From Rhizobium sp. EC-SD404 (lineage in GTDB: Bacteria > Pseudomonadota > Alphaproteobacteria > Rhizobiales > Rhizobiaceae): a stretch of 64,000 nucleotides of DNA. Position 1 is the stretch's first letter. Every line of letters begins with the position of its first letter. Shown here piece by piece: positions 35,914 through 44,916 of this stretch. The notes beneath the pieces were generated by a model. The model was not told the origin of the DNA and made no database searches. It saw only the letters and a list, made by a program, of their open reading frames with translations. Location: contig NZ_LR701459.1 in NCBI RefSeq assembly GCF_902498825.1, forward strand, positions 1,780,414 to 1,844,413, given 5' to 3'. Both the position numbers and the translations under genes were made by a program.

Positions 35914-36828
35914 CAGTTCCGGCAGCCGGCCGATGCGGCCCCTTGGCGACGGGCGGCCAAGCGAAAACAGAATTCCGGCCGCCTCGTCTGTCTCGAACCG
36001 TTCAAGTTTCTCGATGTCCTCGAGGCTCAGCCATCCCTGCGGGTTGAAGCCGAAGCTAACCGTCTCGACAGGCCCTGTCGCGAGCGTCGAGACATGGTCC
36101 ATGATAAAAAACTTGCTGCGCGTGGCGATGTCGCAGATATGCAGGCTCCCGCCTGTCTGCTGCACGATCACGATGGCCTCAGGCTCGATCAGGCGGACGG
36201 CGGTCAAAGCGCGATGACTGAGATGCCAGAGCAAGATCGGATAGTAGTCGACCGCGCAGAAATCCTCGCTCAATTCGATCGCCTCGCGGCAAGCGTCGCT
36301 CAGCAGCGACCGATCGTCTGCGTGGCTGATATCGAGAAGCACCGCTGGTCTCTGGTTCGGGGACGACGACGAAGCCGGAAGCAGGAACTGCCACTCGGTG
36401 ACCCTTTCGAAGCCGAACTTGGGATAGATGGCGGCTGCGTTGGGAACTGAGAAAATCAACGTCGTGCGATTGTCGAGCGGAGGGAGCGCGAGGATGTGCT
36501 CCAGAAGCCGGCGCATGTGACCCTCGTTGCGTCGATCCAACCGGGTCGCGATCGCGCCAAGCTGGTAGCCGGCGGAAATCGCGCCATCGATGACGAAGCG
36601 CATCGACATGCGCCCGATCGTGGCGATGATCTCGCCGTTCTCCACAAGCGCGAAGGCGGTATAGTCATCGCCCCATCCCCCGAGGTCCGCCCAAGGTTGG
36701 AATGTTTGTTCGCCCGCGACACGCGTGATGAACGCGATGTAGCTGTCGTGCAGCATGTGGTCCCGCGGACCAATCTCCACGAGTGCGGTTTCCATGACGG
36801 GAAAATCTCGATGGAATGTAACTGACAT
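35902..36828 (-). CDS. GNAT-fold acetyltransferase-like protein
   Basis: The 308-residue protein has an N-terminal GNAT-like half (YTAFALVENGEIIATIGRMSMRFVI, then LGAIATRLDRRNEGHMRRLLEHIL, matching acetyl-CoA loop R-x-x-x-G-x-M-R-R-L) and FSVPNAAAIYPKFGFERVTEW as the family C-terminal segment. The additional C-terminal half is of unknown fold. Substrate unknown. The start at 36828 has only a weak ribosome-binding site; an ATG at 36795 is an alternative. It is convergent with smpB. Confidence 0.72.
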   Translation of the reverse strand: MSVTFHRDFPVMETALVEIGPRDHMLHDSYIAFITRVAGEQTFQPWADLGGWGDDYTAFALVENGEIIATIGRMSMRFVIDGAISAGYQLGAIATRLDRRNEGHMRRLLEHILALPPLDNRTTLIFSVPNAAAIYPKFGFERVTEWQFLLPASSSSPNQRPAVLLDISHADDRSLLSDACREAIELSEDFCAVDYYPILLWHLSHRALTAVRLIEPEAIVIVQQTGGSLHICDIATRSKFFIMDHVSTLATGPVETVSFGFNPQGWLSLEDIEKLERFETDEAAGILFSLGRPSPRGRIGRLPELARI

Positions 36829-36915
36829 ACCGTTACACCATGTGCTGCGCCGGGGCTTGAGAATTCTGAGGTGTCACGACGCGTAGCCGTGACACCTTCG
36901 GCTCTCAACCTGCGA

Positions 36916-37704
36916 TCATTGCAGGCCGGCCTGCTGGACGAGGTCGCACAGTGCATCGAGGTCTGGGGAATAGGCTTCGCGCGGCGATAGAGCCTGTCGG
37001 CAGGTGAGCAGAATCTTCTGCTGATCGCTCGCCGACATATTGTTCCAGCGATCCATCAGTCCCGGCATTCCGGGCATGCCAGGGGTTCCTGGTGTGCCGG
37101 GAGTCCCTGGTGTGCCGGGGGTACCCGGAGTTCCTGGCGTGCCCGGAGTTCCGGGGGTACCTGGCCCGCCGATGCCGACATCAACGCCCGCATCGATGCC
37201 GTCATCTCCACCGATGGAAACGCCGCCGCCGGCATTGATCCCGCCACCGCCGCCGATCGAGGCGCCAACGCCTGCGTCGACACCGTTGCCGCCACCGACT
37301 GAGGCGCCGAGGCCTGCGTTGACGCCATTTCCGCCACCGACAGACGCGCCGACACCTGCACCGATGCCATCACCGCCACCAATGGACGCGCCTGCGCCTG
37401 CGCCGATCCCGTCACTGCCGCCGACGGATGCTCCTGCACCAGCACCGATACCGTCGTTGCCGCCAACCGACGCGCCGGCACCAGCACCGACTCCATTGTC
37501 GCCTCCGACAGATGCACCGAGCCCGGCACCGATGCCATTGTCGCCACCGATGGAAGCACCAACGCCGGCGCCTATACCATTGTCACCGCCGATAGAGGCG
37601 CCGACCCCGACGCCGAGACCCTGCGCCGATCCTGGGACTGTAGAAATGAGAAGGACTGCCGTCATGGCAGGTACGAGGAATGCAGTTCTGGATGACTTCA
37701 ACAT
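36916..37704 (-). CDS. Secreted glycine-repeat protein with collagen-like tract
   Basis: The 262-residue protein has a signal peptide (MLKSSRTAFLVPAMTAVLLIS...GSAQ), start supported by GGAGGT. Residues 34-173 are ten head-to-tail 14-residue repeats of consensus [VLA]GAS[IV]GGxxG[IV]xAG. Residues 181-207 are nine Pro-Gly-Thr triplets, then PGMPGMPGL: a collagen-like Gly-x-y stretch. The last 46 residues form a compact, two-cysteine tail (LLTCRQALSPREAY...LDALCDLVQQ). The design suggests an extracellular or cell-surface fibre. I do not recognise a named family. Repeat units differ at synonymous positions, so the pattern is kept at protein level. Confidence 0.78.
   Translation of the reverse strand: MLKSSRTAFLVPAMTAVLLISTVPGSAQGLGVGVGASIGGDNGIGAGVGASIGGDNGIGAGLGASVGGDNGVGAGAGASVGGNDGIGAGAGASVGGSDGIGAGAGASIGGGDGIGAGVGASVGGGNGVNAGLGASVGGGNGVDAGVGASIGGGGGINAGGGVSIGGDDGIDAGVDVGIGGPGTPGTPGTPGTPGTPGTPGTPGTPGTPGMPGMPGLMDRWNNMSASDQQKILLTCRQALSPREAYSPDLDALCDLVQQAGLQ
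37057..37164 (-). repeat. Collagen-like Gly-Pro-rich triplet tract (9 PGT units plus 3 variants)
   Basis: The DNA consists of 9-bp units that read Pro-Gly-Thr nine times, then Pro-Gly-Met twice and Pro-Gly-Leu, inside the glycine-repeat gene. Proline and glycine codons vary between units. Confidence 0.85.
37186..37605 (-). repeat. Ten tandem 42-bp coding repeats
   Basis: Ten 42 bp units encode the 14-residue glycine-rich motif, with substitutions at four variable positions and many silent changes. They are coding repeats, without spacers. Confidence 0.88.
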
Positions 37705-37915
37705 CAGAATACCTCCGCTTACCGCGTGGACATTCACGCTGCAAAAGGGACGTGAAGCAGCCCGCATTAGTTGCAGACGACATGCACGCACAGCTTGTAC
37801 TGATTAATCTGAGATTAATTCTAACGACGGATACCGTCTCAAAACGAAAATCGACCCTAGAATCTAAGGGGAAATTGATGCAGCGGGCTTTTGCGGCTGA
37901 AGTCGATCTGTTTTG

Positions 37916-38584
37916 CTACTTCAAGCTATCGTCGGCGAGCCGGAACACGTCCTTGAACATCGCTTCCGTCAGCCGCCCGGTGTTGGTGTTGTAACGCGAG
38001 CAGTGATAGCTCGCGACCAAATCGACGTCACCGATCCGACTTTGTGCACCGTGGCCGAAGGGATGATCGGCGATCCGCGCGCCGAGTGTACGCACGGTTG
38101 AATCATGCGCGATCTTGCCAAGCGTCACGATGACGCGCAGTGCCGGCATGTCCGCAAGGCTGGCGGCGAGGAACGGCCGGCAGGTCGCGATCTCCGCCCC
38201 GACCGGCTTGTTCTCCGGTGGAACGCATCGAACTGAATTGGTGACCGCCGTCCGCACAAGGGTCAGCCCATCATCGGGCCGCGCCTGGAACTCGCCGGTC
38301 GAAAACCCGAATTCGTTGAGCGTCGCATAGAGAAGATCGCCGGCGTAATCGCCTGTGAAGGGGCGTCCGGTTCGGTTTGCCCCCCGCAGGCCCGGTGCGA
38401 GGCCGACGATCAACAGTTCGACGGTGGCCGGACCCTCCGGCGGGTAGAATGTTGGCACCGGTGCGTTGAACCAGTCGGGATGCGCGGCCCGTTGTTCAAG
38501 GATGAAAGAACGCAGGCGAGGGCAGCGTGGGCAGTCGCGGGGAGGGTCGATCGGAAAGCCGATGCCGTCGTCGGCAGCACTCAA
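37916..38584 (-). CDS. Uracil-DNA glycosylase, family 5 (UDGb)
   Basis: The 222-residue base-excision enzyme has N-terminal CPRCPRL (likely two of four iron-sulfur cysteines), then LIVGLAPGLRGANRTGRPFTGDYAGD. The C-terminal motif HCSRYNTNTGRLT is typical of UDGb. It removes uracil and some other deaminated bases. Its start overlaps the downstream stop of the NYN gene by 4 bp, so the two are made together. Confidence 0.9.
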   Translation of the reverse strand: MSAADDGIGFPIDPPRDCPRCPRLRSFILEQRAAHPDWFNAPVPTFYPPEGPATVELLIVGLAPGLRGANRTGRPFTGDYAGDLLYATLNEFGFSTGEFQARPDDGLTLVRTAVTNSVRCVPPENKPVGAEIATCRPFLAASLADMPALRVIVTLGKIAHDSTVRTLGARIADHPFGHGAQSRIGDVDLVASYHCSRYNTNTGRLTEAMFKDVFRLADDSLK

Positions 38585-39162
38585 TGGTCGTCGTCCTCGT
38601 CATGGACGGGTTCGACCTGACGCACGGGCCGCTCGGACGGTGCGCGCCCGATCTCGGCCTTAAGCGAGACAAGGTCGATGAAGTGATCGGCGTGGCGGCG
38701 CAGATCGTCGGCGATCATCGGCGGCTGGCTTGCGAGCGTCGAGACCACCGATACCTTTCGTCCGCGCCTCTGCAGCGCATCGACCAGTGACGTAAAGTCG
38801 CCATCGCCCGAAAAAATGACGAAATGATCGACCGTATCGGCCTGCTCCATGGCATCGATGGCAAGCTCGATATCCATGTTGCCCTTGATCTTGCGGCGGC
38901 CGGAGGCGTCGGTGAACTCCTTGGCCGGCTTGGTCACCACCTTGTAGCCATTGTAGTCGAGCCAATCGATCAACGGGCGGATGGATGAGTATTCCTGATC
39001 CTCCACGAGCGCCGTGTAGTAATAGGCGCGCAGCAGATATCCCCGCTTCTGGAATGCGACGAGAAGCTTCTTGTAATCGATGTCGAAGCCGAGGCTGCGT
39101 GACGCTGCGTAGAGATTTGCGCCATCGATGAAGAGAGCGATCTTCTCGCGGGGATCGAACAT
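38581..39162 (-). CDS. NYN-domain (LabA-like/PIN) predicted ribonuclease
   Basis: The 193-residue protein starts MFDPREKIALFIDGANLYAASRSLG. It has the acidic triad of NYN domains (FIDGANL, NMDIELAIDAME, FSGDGDFTSLVDALQRRGRKV). The C-terminus is acidic (EDDDH). NYN/LabA proteins are predicted or shown RNases, and their targets here are unknown. The ATG at 39162 gives the usual N-terminus; ATG 39168 (two residues longer) and a TTG at 39183 are alternatives. It overlaps the uracil-DNA glycosylase gene by 4 bp. Confidence 0.85.
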   Translation of the reverse strand: MFDPREKIALFIDGANLYAASRSLGFDIDYKKLLVAFQKRGYLLRAYYYTALVEDQEYSSIRPLIDWLDYNGYKVVTKPAKEFTDASGRRKIKGNMDIELAIDAMEQADTVDHFVIFSGDGDFTSLVDALQRRGRKVSVVSTLASQPPMIADDLRRHADHFIDLVSLKAEIGRAPSERPVRQVEPVHDEDDDH

Positions 39163-39347
39163 TGGCATGCGCTTTCGAAACAAATGAACGAATGATCAGC
39201 GCAGCGGCAAAATGAACGAGATCGGCATTGAAAACGACGCGACCGACCCCGGCGCTACGCCAGGAGCCATAACTCCCTTGAATTAATACAGCCCAGAAGG
39301 TATGGAAACCCCAATCCCGCAAATTTCATGTTCGCAAAGGACAGGCA

Positions 39348-39764
39348 ATGGCCCGTGTCACAGTCGAGGATTGCATCGACAAGGTCGACAATCGCTTCGA
39401 ACTCGTTCTTCTCGCCAGCCATCGCGCTCGGCTGATCTCGCAAGGCGCTCCCATCACGATCGATCGTGACAATGACAAGAACCCTGTCGTTGCCCTGCGC
39501 GAGATCGCTGACGAGACCCTGTCGCCAGGCGATCTGAAGGAAGATCTCATCCACTCGCTGCAGAAGCACGTGGAAGTCGACGAGCCGGAACCCGATCATT
39601 CCGCACAGTCGACCGTCGCACCCGAGGCTGGTCTTGGCGAGACCGTCGATGCCGCTTCGCCGGAAGACGAGGAAGACAAGATCAACTTCGACCAGATGTC
39701 GGAAGAAGAGCTGCTCGCCGGCATCGAAGGCCTTGTGCCGCCGGAGAAAAACGACGACTATTGA
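39348..39764 (+). CDS. rpoZ: RNA polymerase omega subunit
   Basis: The 138-residue protein has [55 protein letters not shown], the conserved omega fold, plus an acidic C-terminal extension ([22 protein letters not shown]) usual in rhizobia. Omega helps assemble polymerase and binds ppGpp. The ppGpp synthetase gene is next, 113 bp downstream. Confidence 0.97.
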   Translation: MARVTVEDCIDKVDNRFELVLLASHRARLISQGAPITIDRDNDKNPVVALREIADETLSPGDLKEDLIHSLQKHVEVDEPEPDHSAQSTVAPEAGLGETVDAASPEDEEDKINFDQMSEEELLAGIEGLVPPEKNDDY

Positions 39765-39810
39765 TTTGCGCGGGCGGCCTGCCGTCCCCATTTCTTCATG
39801 ATGGATTGGC

Positions 39811-39848
39811 GCCGGTGGAAGAGGAAAAAATCCTCTTTGCGCCGGCGT
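39811..39848 (+). other. Nested hairpin between rpoZ and the Rsh gene
   Basis: An outer CGCCGG / CCGGCG pair encloses an inner AAGAGGA / TCCTCTT pair with a 5-A loop and a small internal loop. It ends 29 bp before the Rsh start. It may be an rpoZ terminator or a leader structure affecting rsh. Confidence 0.55.
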
Positions 39849-39877
39849 CTATCGTTTAACCGGAGCACGCACCCACG

Positions 39878-42133
39878 ATGATGCGCCAGTACGAGCTCGT
39901 CGAGCGCGTGCAACGCTACAAGCCTGACGTCAACGAGGCCTTGCTCAACAAGGCCTATGTTTACGCGATGCAGAAGCATGGCAAGCAGAAGCGGGCAAGC
40001 GGCGATCCCTACATCTCCCATCCTCTCGAAGTCGCCGCGATCCTCACCGATATGCGGCTCGACGAATCGACGATCGCCGTGGCGCTGCTCCACGATACGA
40101 TCGAGGATACTACCGCCACGCGCGACGAGATCGACAGCCTGTTCGGCGAGGATATCGGCGCGCTGGTCGAGGGCCTCACGAAGATCAAGAAGCTTGATCT
40201 CGTCTCCAAACGCGCCAAGCAGGCTGAGAACCTGCGCAAGCTGCTGCTTGCCATTTCCGACGACGTACGCGTGCTTCTCGTCAAGCTGGCCGACCGACTC
40301 CACAACATGCGCACACTCGAGCATGTACCGCCGGAAAAGCGGGCGCGCATTGCCGAGGAGACGATGGATATCTATGCGCCGCTTGCCGGCCGCATGGGCA
40401 TGCAGGACATGCGCGACGAGCTGGAAGAGCTCGCGTTCCGCCACATCAATCCGGAAGCCCACGACACCGTCACCAAACGCCTGTCGGAGCTTTCTGCGAA
40501 GAACCGCGATCTGATCCGCACCATCGAGCAGGATTTCACGGCGCTTTTCACGAACAACCAGTTGAAGGCAACAGTCACCGGGAGGCAGAAGAAGCCCTAT
40601 TCGGTCTTCCGCAAGATGCAGTCGAAGTCGCTCTCCTTCGAGCAGCTTTCGGACATCTACGGCTTCCGTATTCTGGTTGACGACATTGCCTCCTGCTACC
40701 AGGCGCTCGGCGTCGTCCACACCCGCTGGTCGGTCGTTCCCGGCCGGTTCAAGGATTATATCTCCACACCGAAGCAGAACGATTATCGATCCATTCACAC
40801 CACGATCGTCGGGCCGTCGCGCCAGCGCATCGAACTGCAGATCCGCACCCACCGCATGCACGAAATCGCCGAATACGGCGTCGCGGCGCACGCGCTCTAC
40901 AAAGATCATCTGAAAGGCGGGCAGGACCTCCTGACGCGCGACAGCCGCGCCTATTCCTGGCTCCGCCACACGATCGAACAGCTTTCCGAGGGCGACAACC
41001 CGGAGGAATTCCTCGAGCACACGAAGCTCGAGCTCTTTCAGGACCAGGTCTTCTGCTTCACGCCGAAGGGACGCCTGATCGCGCTACCCCGCGGTGCGAC
41101 CCCGATCGATTTCGCCTATGCCGTCCACACCGATGTCGGTGACACCTGCGTCGGCTGCAAGATCAATGGGCGGATCATGCCGCTCGTCACGCGCCTCAAC
41201 AATGGCGACGAAGTCGAGATCATTCGCTCGGGCGTGCAGGTGCCACCACCCGCCTGGGAAGAGATCGTGGTCACCGGCAAGGCACGCGCGGCAATCCGCC
41301 GGGCGACCCGCGCTGCCGTACGCAAGCAATATGCAGGCCTCGGTTTCCGTATCATCGAGCGCAATTTCGCGCGCGCCAACAAGCAGTTCACCCGCGAACT
41401 CTTCAAGCCGGTCGTTCACCGCGTCGGCCACAAGGACGTCGAGGACGCGATTGCGGCCGTCGGGCGTGGTGAACTGTCGTCGCAGGATGTCCTGAAGGCC
41501 GTTTACCCCGAGCACATCGAAGACCGGACCGCCATCACAAAGGCGGCAGCGGACGAGGGTTGGTTCAATCTGCGCAGCGCGGCCGGCGTCATTTTCCGGG
41601 TACCCGGCGCACGCCGGCTCAACGGCGCTTTGCCGAATGGCGCAGCAGCACCAGCGGGTGAGGGCACTGGCGAAGGGGCCGGCGAGCCGCTTCCGATCCG
41701 CGGCGTCGACCAGAATTCCCGCGTTGTGTTCGCTCCCGCCGGCGCGGTGCCAGGCGATCGAATCGTCGGCATCATGAACGACGACAAGGAGATCACGATC
41801 TACCCGATCCAGTCGCCCATGCTGACCCGGTTCGACGACCAGCCGGAGCGCTGGATCGACATTCGCTGGGATATCGACGAGGCGCGCAAGGCACGGTTCC
41901 CGGTCCGCATTCTGGTCAACGCGCTGAACGAGCCGGGCTCGCTTGCCGAGATGGCGGAAGTGATCGCCGGACGCGATGCCAACATTCGGACATTGTCCAC
42001 CGTCAGGGTCGCCTCCGATATCACTGAACTTCTGATGGACATCGAGGTCTGGGATCTCAAGCAGTTGAATCAGCTTTTGATGCAGCTTAAGGAAACGGCG
42101 TGCGTTTCGACTGCTGCGCGCGTGTATGAATAG
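39878..42133 (+). CDS. rsh: Bifunctional (p)ppGpp synthetase/hydrolase (Rsh)
   Basis: The protein has 751 residues. HD hydrolase domain: HPLEVAAIL and LLHDTIEDT; MRTL follows. Synthetase domain: YGFRILVD, VVPGRFKDYISTPKQNDYRSIHT. TGS domain: FCFTPKGRLIALPRGATPIDFAYAVHTDVGDTCVGCKING. C-terminal ACT: RILVNALNEPGSLAEMAEVI. Both active sites look intact, so it should make and degrade the alarmone in response to starvation. It heads the conserved block running through recO. Confidence 0.96.
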   Translation: MMRQYELVERVQRYKPDVNEALLNKAYVYAMQKHGKQKRASGDPYISHPLEVAAILTDMRLDESTIAVALLHDTIEDTTATRDEIDSLFGEDIGALVEGLTKIKKLDLVSKRAKQAENLRKLLLAISDDVRVLLVKLADRLHNMRTLEHVPPEKRARIAEETMDIYAPLAGRMGMQDMRDELEELAFRHINPEAHDTVTKRLSELSAKNRDLIRTIEQDFTALFTNNQLKATVTGRQKKPYSVFRKMQSKSLSFEQLSDIYGFRILVDDIASCYQALGVVHTRWSVVPGRFKDYISTPKQNDYRSIHTTIVGPSRQRIELQIRTHRMHEIAEYGVAAHALYKDHLKGGQDLLTRDSRAYSWLRHTIEQLSEGDNPEEFLEHTKLELFQDQVFCFTPKGRLIALPRGATPIDFAYAVHTDVGDTCVGCKINGRIMPLVTRLNNGDEVEIIRSGVQVPPPAWEEIVVTGKARAAIRRATRAAVRKQYAGLGFRIIERNFARANKQFTRELFKPVVHRVGHKDVEDAIAAVGRGELSSQDVLKAVYPEHIEDRTAITKAAADEGWFNLRSAAGVIFRVPGARRLNGALPNGAAAPAGEGTGEGAGEPLPIRGVDQNSRVVFAPAGAVPGDRIVGIMNDDKEITIYPIQSPMLTRFDDQPERWIDIRWDIDEARKARFPVRILVNALNEPGSLAEMAEVIAGRDANIRTLSTVRVASDITELLMDIEVWDLKQLNQLLMQLKETACVSTAARVYE

Positions 42134-42229
42134 CGGTGCGCGCTTCCGTCCCGGGAGCAACCGCCGCGAGGTCGGACAGCGGCATGGCATTGGTGCAAGA
42201 AGCCATGCATAGGGACTTCAAGACGCCAC

Positions 42230-42817
42230 ATGCTCTTTCGTAGACGCAAGAAGCTCAGCCTTTTGGAACGGTTGCGCCTATTCGTATGGCCTCAGAAGTC
42301 TTTTGCCCGTTCCATGCGCTATCTCGGAAAGCGCGTGTTACGGCTGAACGCGACGCCTCACGCCATTGCGGCCGGTGTCGCCGCCGGTGTCATTGCATCT
42401 TGGACGCCGCTGATCGGCTTCCACTTCGTGCTGTCCTTCGCACTGGCTTATGTTTTTGCAGGCAACATGATCGCCGCCGGAATCGGCACGGCCTTCGGCA
42501 ATCCGCTGACCTTCCCCTTCATCTGGGCTTCGACATTCAAGCTCGGACATATCATCCTCGATCGCGGCAAGCAGGAGGTCGAGCATGTCTCGATCAATCT
42601 CGGAGATATGCTGAGCCGCATAGACTGGGCCCATCTCTGGCAGCCGATCTTGAAGCCCATGCTCATCGGCAGCATCCCGCCGGCAGTCGTGTCGGGCGTC
42701 TTCTTCTATGGGCTGACCTTTTATAGCGTTCGCGCCTTTCAAAAACGGCGCAAGCGCGTGCTGGCCGAAAAGGCCGAGGCACGCGCCGCCCGCCAGACGG
42801 CCGGAGTTTCCTTGTGA
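42230..42817 (+). CDS. DUF2062 membrane protein
   Basis: The 195-residue protein has a basic N-terminus, [28 protein letters not shown] and [17 protein letters not shown], the DUF2062 signature, with about three hydrophobic segments. Function unknown; the family is often beside membrane or lipid genes. Its stop overlaps the acpS GTG start (GTGA). Confidence 0.88.
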   Translation: MLFRRRKKLSLLERLRLFVWPQKSFARSMRYLGKRVLRLNATPHAIAAGVAAGVIASWTPLIGFHFVLSFALAYVFAGNMIAAGIGTAFGNPLTFPFIWASTFKLGHIILDRGKQEVEHVSINLGDMLSRIDWAHLWQPILKPMLIGSIPPAVVSGVFFYGLTFYSVRAFQKRRKRVLAEKAEARAARQTAGVSL

Positions 42818-43218
42818 TCGTTGGTATCGGCAGCGACCTGATCGATATCCGCAGGATTGAGAAGACGCTGGAGCGCTTTGGCGACCGGTTCATCCAGCGT
42901 TGCTTCACCGAAGTGGAACAGGCTCGCTCCGAGCGTCGGAAGGAACGTGCAGCGTCCTATGCCAAGCGCTTTGCCGCCAAGGAGGCCTGTTCGAAAGCGC
43001 TTGGAACCGGCCTTTCGATGGGCGTGAATTGGCGCGAGATGGGCGTGGTTAACTTGCCCGGCGGCAAGCCGACGATGGAATTGACCGGCGGCGCATCCAG
43101 GCGTCTTGCCGATCTGCTTCCCGAGGGACACGAGCCGGTCGTGCACCTCACCATCACCGACGACTACCCTCTCGCGCAGGCCTTCGTTGTGATCGAAGCG
43201 CGCCCTTCAGCCAGGTAG
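42814..43218 (+). CDS. acpS: Holo-[acyl-carrier-protein] synthase
   Basis: The 134-residue enzyme attaches the phosphopantetheine arm to acyl carrier proteins. It reads [31 protein letters not shown] then [24 protein letters not shown], the AcpS metal and CoA-binding motifs. The GTG start at 42814 overlaps the previous stop. It may also activate the RkpA carrier domain; this is inference. Confidence 0.96.
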   Translation: MIVGIGSDLIDIRRIEKTLERFGDRFIQRCFTEVEQARSERRKERAASYAKRFAAKEACSKALGTGLSMGVNWREMGVVNLPGGKPTMELTGGASRRLADLLPEGHEPVVHLTITDDYPLAQAFVVIEARPSAR

Positions 43219-43416
43219 GACCGCGACATGCTGCCGCGAAGCCTGCATCGCTTTGTTGCCGGTCTCAAGCGAAGAGGTTAAAGAAGTCGCCCGGAGGCAC
43301 TTCAGCAACCGCCACGCCGCCTGTGCCGACAAGCCTTGAGCTTCACGCGGGACATGCCGGGAAATGAAAGACATAGACCGGTTCCACGTTGCTGGAGGTG
43401 CGGTCCAGGGGAACCG

Positions 43417-44172
43417 ATGAGCGTGTCCGACACAGGCAAGAAACAAAAATCCGGCGCCTTTGGCGAGAACATCAAGGTCATCCTTCAAGCGCTTGCCCTG
43501 GCGCTCGTCATCCGTACGTTGCTGTTCCAGCCCTTTTCGATCCCGTCGGGTTCCATGATGCCGACGCTGCTCGTCGGGGACTATCTCTTCGTTTCCAAAT
43601 ACGCCTACGGCTATTCGAAATACTCACTTCCACTGTCGCCGGACCTTTTCGAAGGCCGAATCTGGGGTGCCGAGCCGGAGCGTGGCGATGTCGCCGTCTT
43701 CCGCTATCCGCCCAATCCCGACCTCGACTACATCAAGCGCGTGATCGGCCTGCCCGGCGATACGGTCCAGATGCGCGAAGGCGTTCTCTATATCAACGAC
43801 GAGGCGGTCGAACGCGAGCAGGTGGGCACGTATCGTCCCGAAGGGCGCTACGACCGCGGCGAGGAAGTGCCGCTCTACCGCGAAACGCTGCCGAACGGCA
43901 TTTCCTACAACACGCTCGATCTCACGCCCAACTCGCCCGGCGACAATACGCGCGAATTTCTCGTGCCGCCCGGCCAGTATTTCATGATGGGCGACAACCG
44001 CGACAATTCCGCCGACAGCCGTTTCGAAGTGGGCTTCGTGCCGTTCGAGAATTTCGTCGGTCGCGCCAACATCATCTTCTTCTCCATGGATGCCGGCACA
44101 TCGCCTCTGGAAATCTGGAACTGGCCGAGCGACCTGAGGTTCGACCGCCTCTTCCAGTCCGCGCAACAATGA
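43417..44172 (+). CDS. lepB: Signal peptidase I
   Basis: The 251-residue enzyme removes Sec signal peptides. It has one N-terminal helix (VILQALALALVIRTLLFQPF), catalytic Ser in IPSGSMMPTLLVGDYLFVSK, box D-K with catalytic Lys in DYIKRVIGLPGD, and MMGDNRDNSADSR. AGGGGAA precedes the ATG at 43417; a longer frame to 43336 lacks support. The preceding 198 bp gap after acpS contains no gene that I can support. Confidence 0.96.
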   Translation: MSVSDTGKKQKSGAFGENIKVILQALALALVIRTLLFQPFSIPSGSMMPTLLVGDYLFVSKYAYGYSKYSLPLSPDLFEGRIWGAEPERGDVAVFRYPPNPDLDYIKRVIGLPGDTVQMREGVLYINDEAVEREQVGTYRPEGRYDRGEEVPLYRETLPNGISYNTLDLTPNSPGDNTREFLVPPGQYFMMGDNRDNSADSRFEVGFVPFENFVGRANIIFFSMDAGTSPLEIWNWPSDLRFDRLFQSAQQ

Positions 44173-44188
44173 GCTGCAGGCCCGCGCC

Positions 44189-44905
44189 ATGAAATCCAGG
44201 GCGCTGTCCAACGTCGAGATTGCGCGCCTCGAGGAACGGATCGGCTACACGTTTTCCGAACCGGCAAGGCTGGAGAGGGCGTTGACCCATTCCAGCTCGC
44301 TCGCCGGCAAGTCGGGCAAGCCTGCCAATTACGAGCGGCTGGAGTTCCTGGGTGATCGCGTCCTCGGGCTCTGCGTGGCCGAAATGCTGTTCACGGCGTT
44401 TCGAGCGGCAGCGGAGGGTGAGCTCTCCGTGCGTCTCAATCAGCTGGTGAGCGCGCAGACCTGCGCAGCCGTCGCCGACGATCTGGAACTGCATGAGTTC
44501 ATCCGAACCGGCAGCGACATCAAGTCGGTGAAGGGCAAGCGCATGGCGAGTGTGCGCGCCGACGTCATGGAAGCGCTCATCGCCGCCATCTATCTCGATG
44601 GTGGGCTCGAGCCGGCGCGCGATTTCATTGAAAGGCTGTGGGGAGAGCGTGCCCGGCGGGAGAACGCCGCCCGTCGCGACGCGAAGACGGAACTGCAGGA
44701 ATGGTCGCACGCGCGATCGGGTTCGACGCCGCTTTACCGCATCCTGGATCGGTCTGGACCGGATCACGATCCTCAGTTCACCGTTCGCGTCGAGATCGAG
44801 GGACTTGAGCCCGAAACGGGTGTAAGCAGATCGAAGCGCACGGCCGAACAGGAAGCGGCCACGCGAATGCTGGAACGCGAAGGCGTCTGGCCACCAAAAT
44901 CATAA
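44189..44905 (+). CDS. rnc: Ribonuclease III
   Basis: The 238-residue double-strand RNase has the signature NYERLEFLGDRVLGLCVAE with catalytic acidic residues, and DVMEALIAAIYLDGGLE. A C-terminal double-stranded-RNA-binding domain follows (TELQEWSHARSGSTPLYRI...TAEQEAATRMLERE). It processes rRNA precursors and regulatory duplexes. It lies 16 bp after lepB and 11 bp before era. Confidence 0.97.
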   Translation: MKSRALSNVEIARLEERIGYTFSEPARLERALTHSSSLAGKSGKPANYERLEFLGDRVLGLCVAEMLFTAFRAAAEGELSVRLNQLVSAQTCAAVADDLELHEFIRTGSDIKSVKGKRMASVRADVMEALIAAIYLDGGLEPARDFIERLWGERARRENAARRDAKTELQEWSHARSGSTPLYRILDRSGPDHDPQFTVRVEIEGLEPETGVSRSKRTAEQEAATRMLEREGVWPPKS

Positions 44906-44916
44906 GGAAACTATCC

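Noticed and set aside
37057..37605. Tandem repeats that could be mistaken for a CRISPR array
   Set aside because: Units are contiguous 42-bp or 9-bp coding repeats with no spacers and a continuous reading frame.
37040..37807. Proline-rich frame on the plus strand across the glycine-repeat gene
   Set aside because: It is the reverse reading of the same repeats, has no signal peptide or ribosome-binding site, and the minus frame has both.
43219..43416. Possible extra gene between acpS and lepB
   Set aside because: The in-phase extension of lepB lacks family similarity, and the good ribosome-binding site sits at 43406-43412 for the later ATG.
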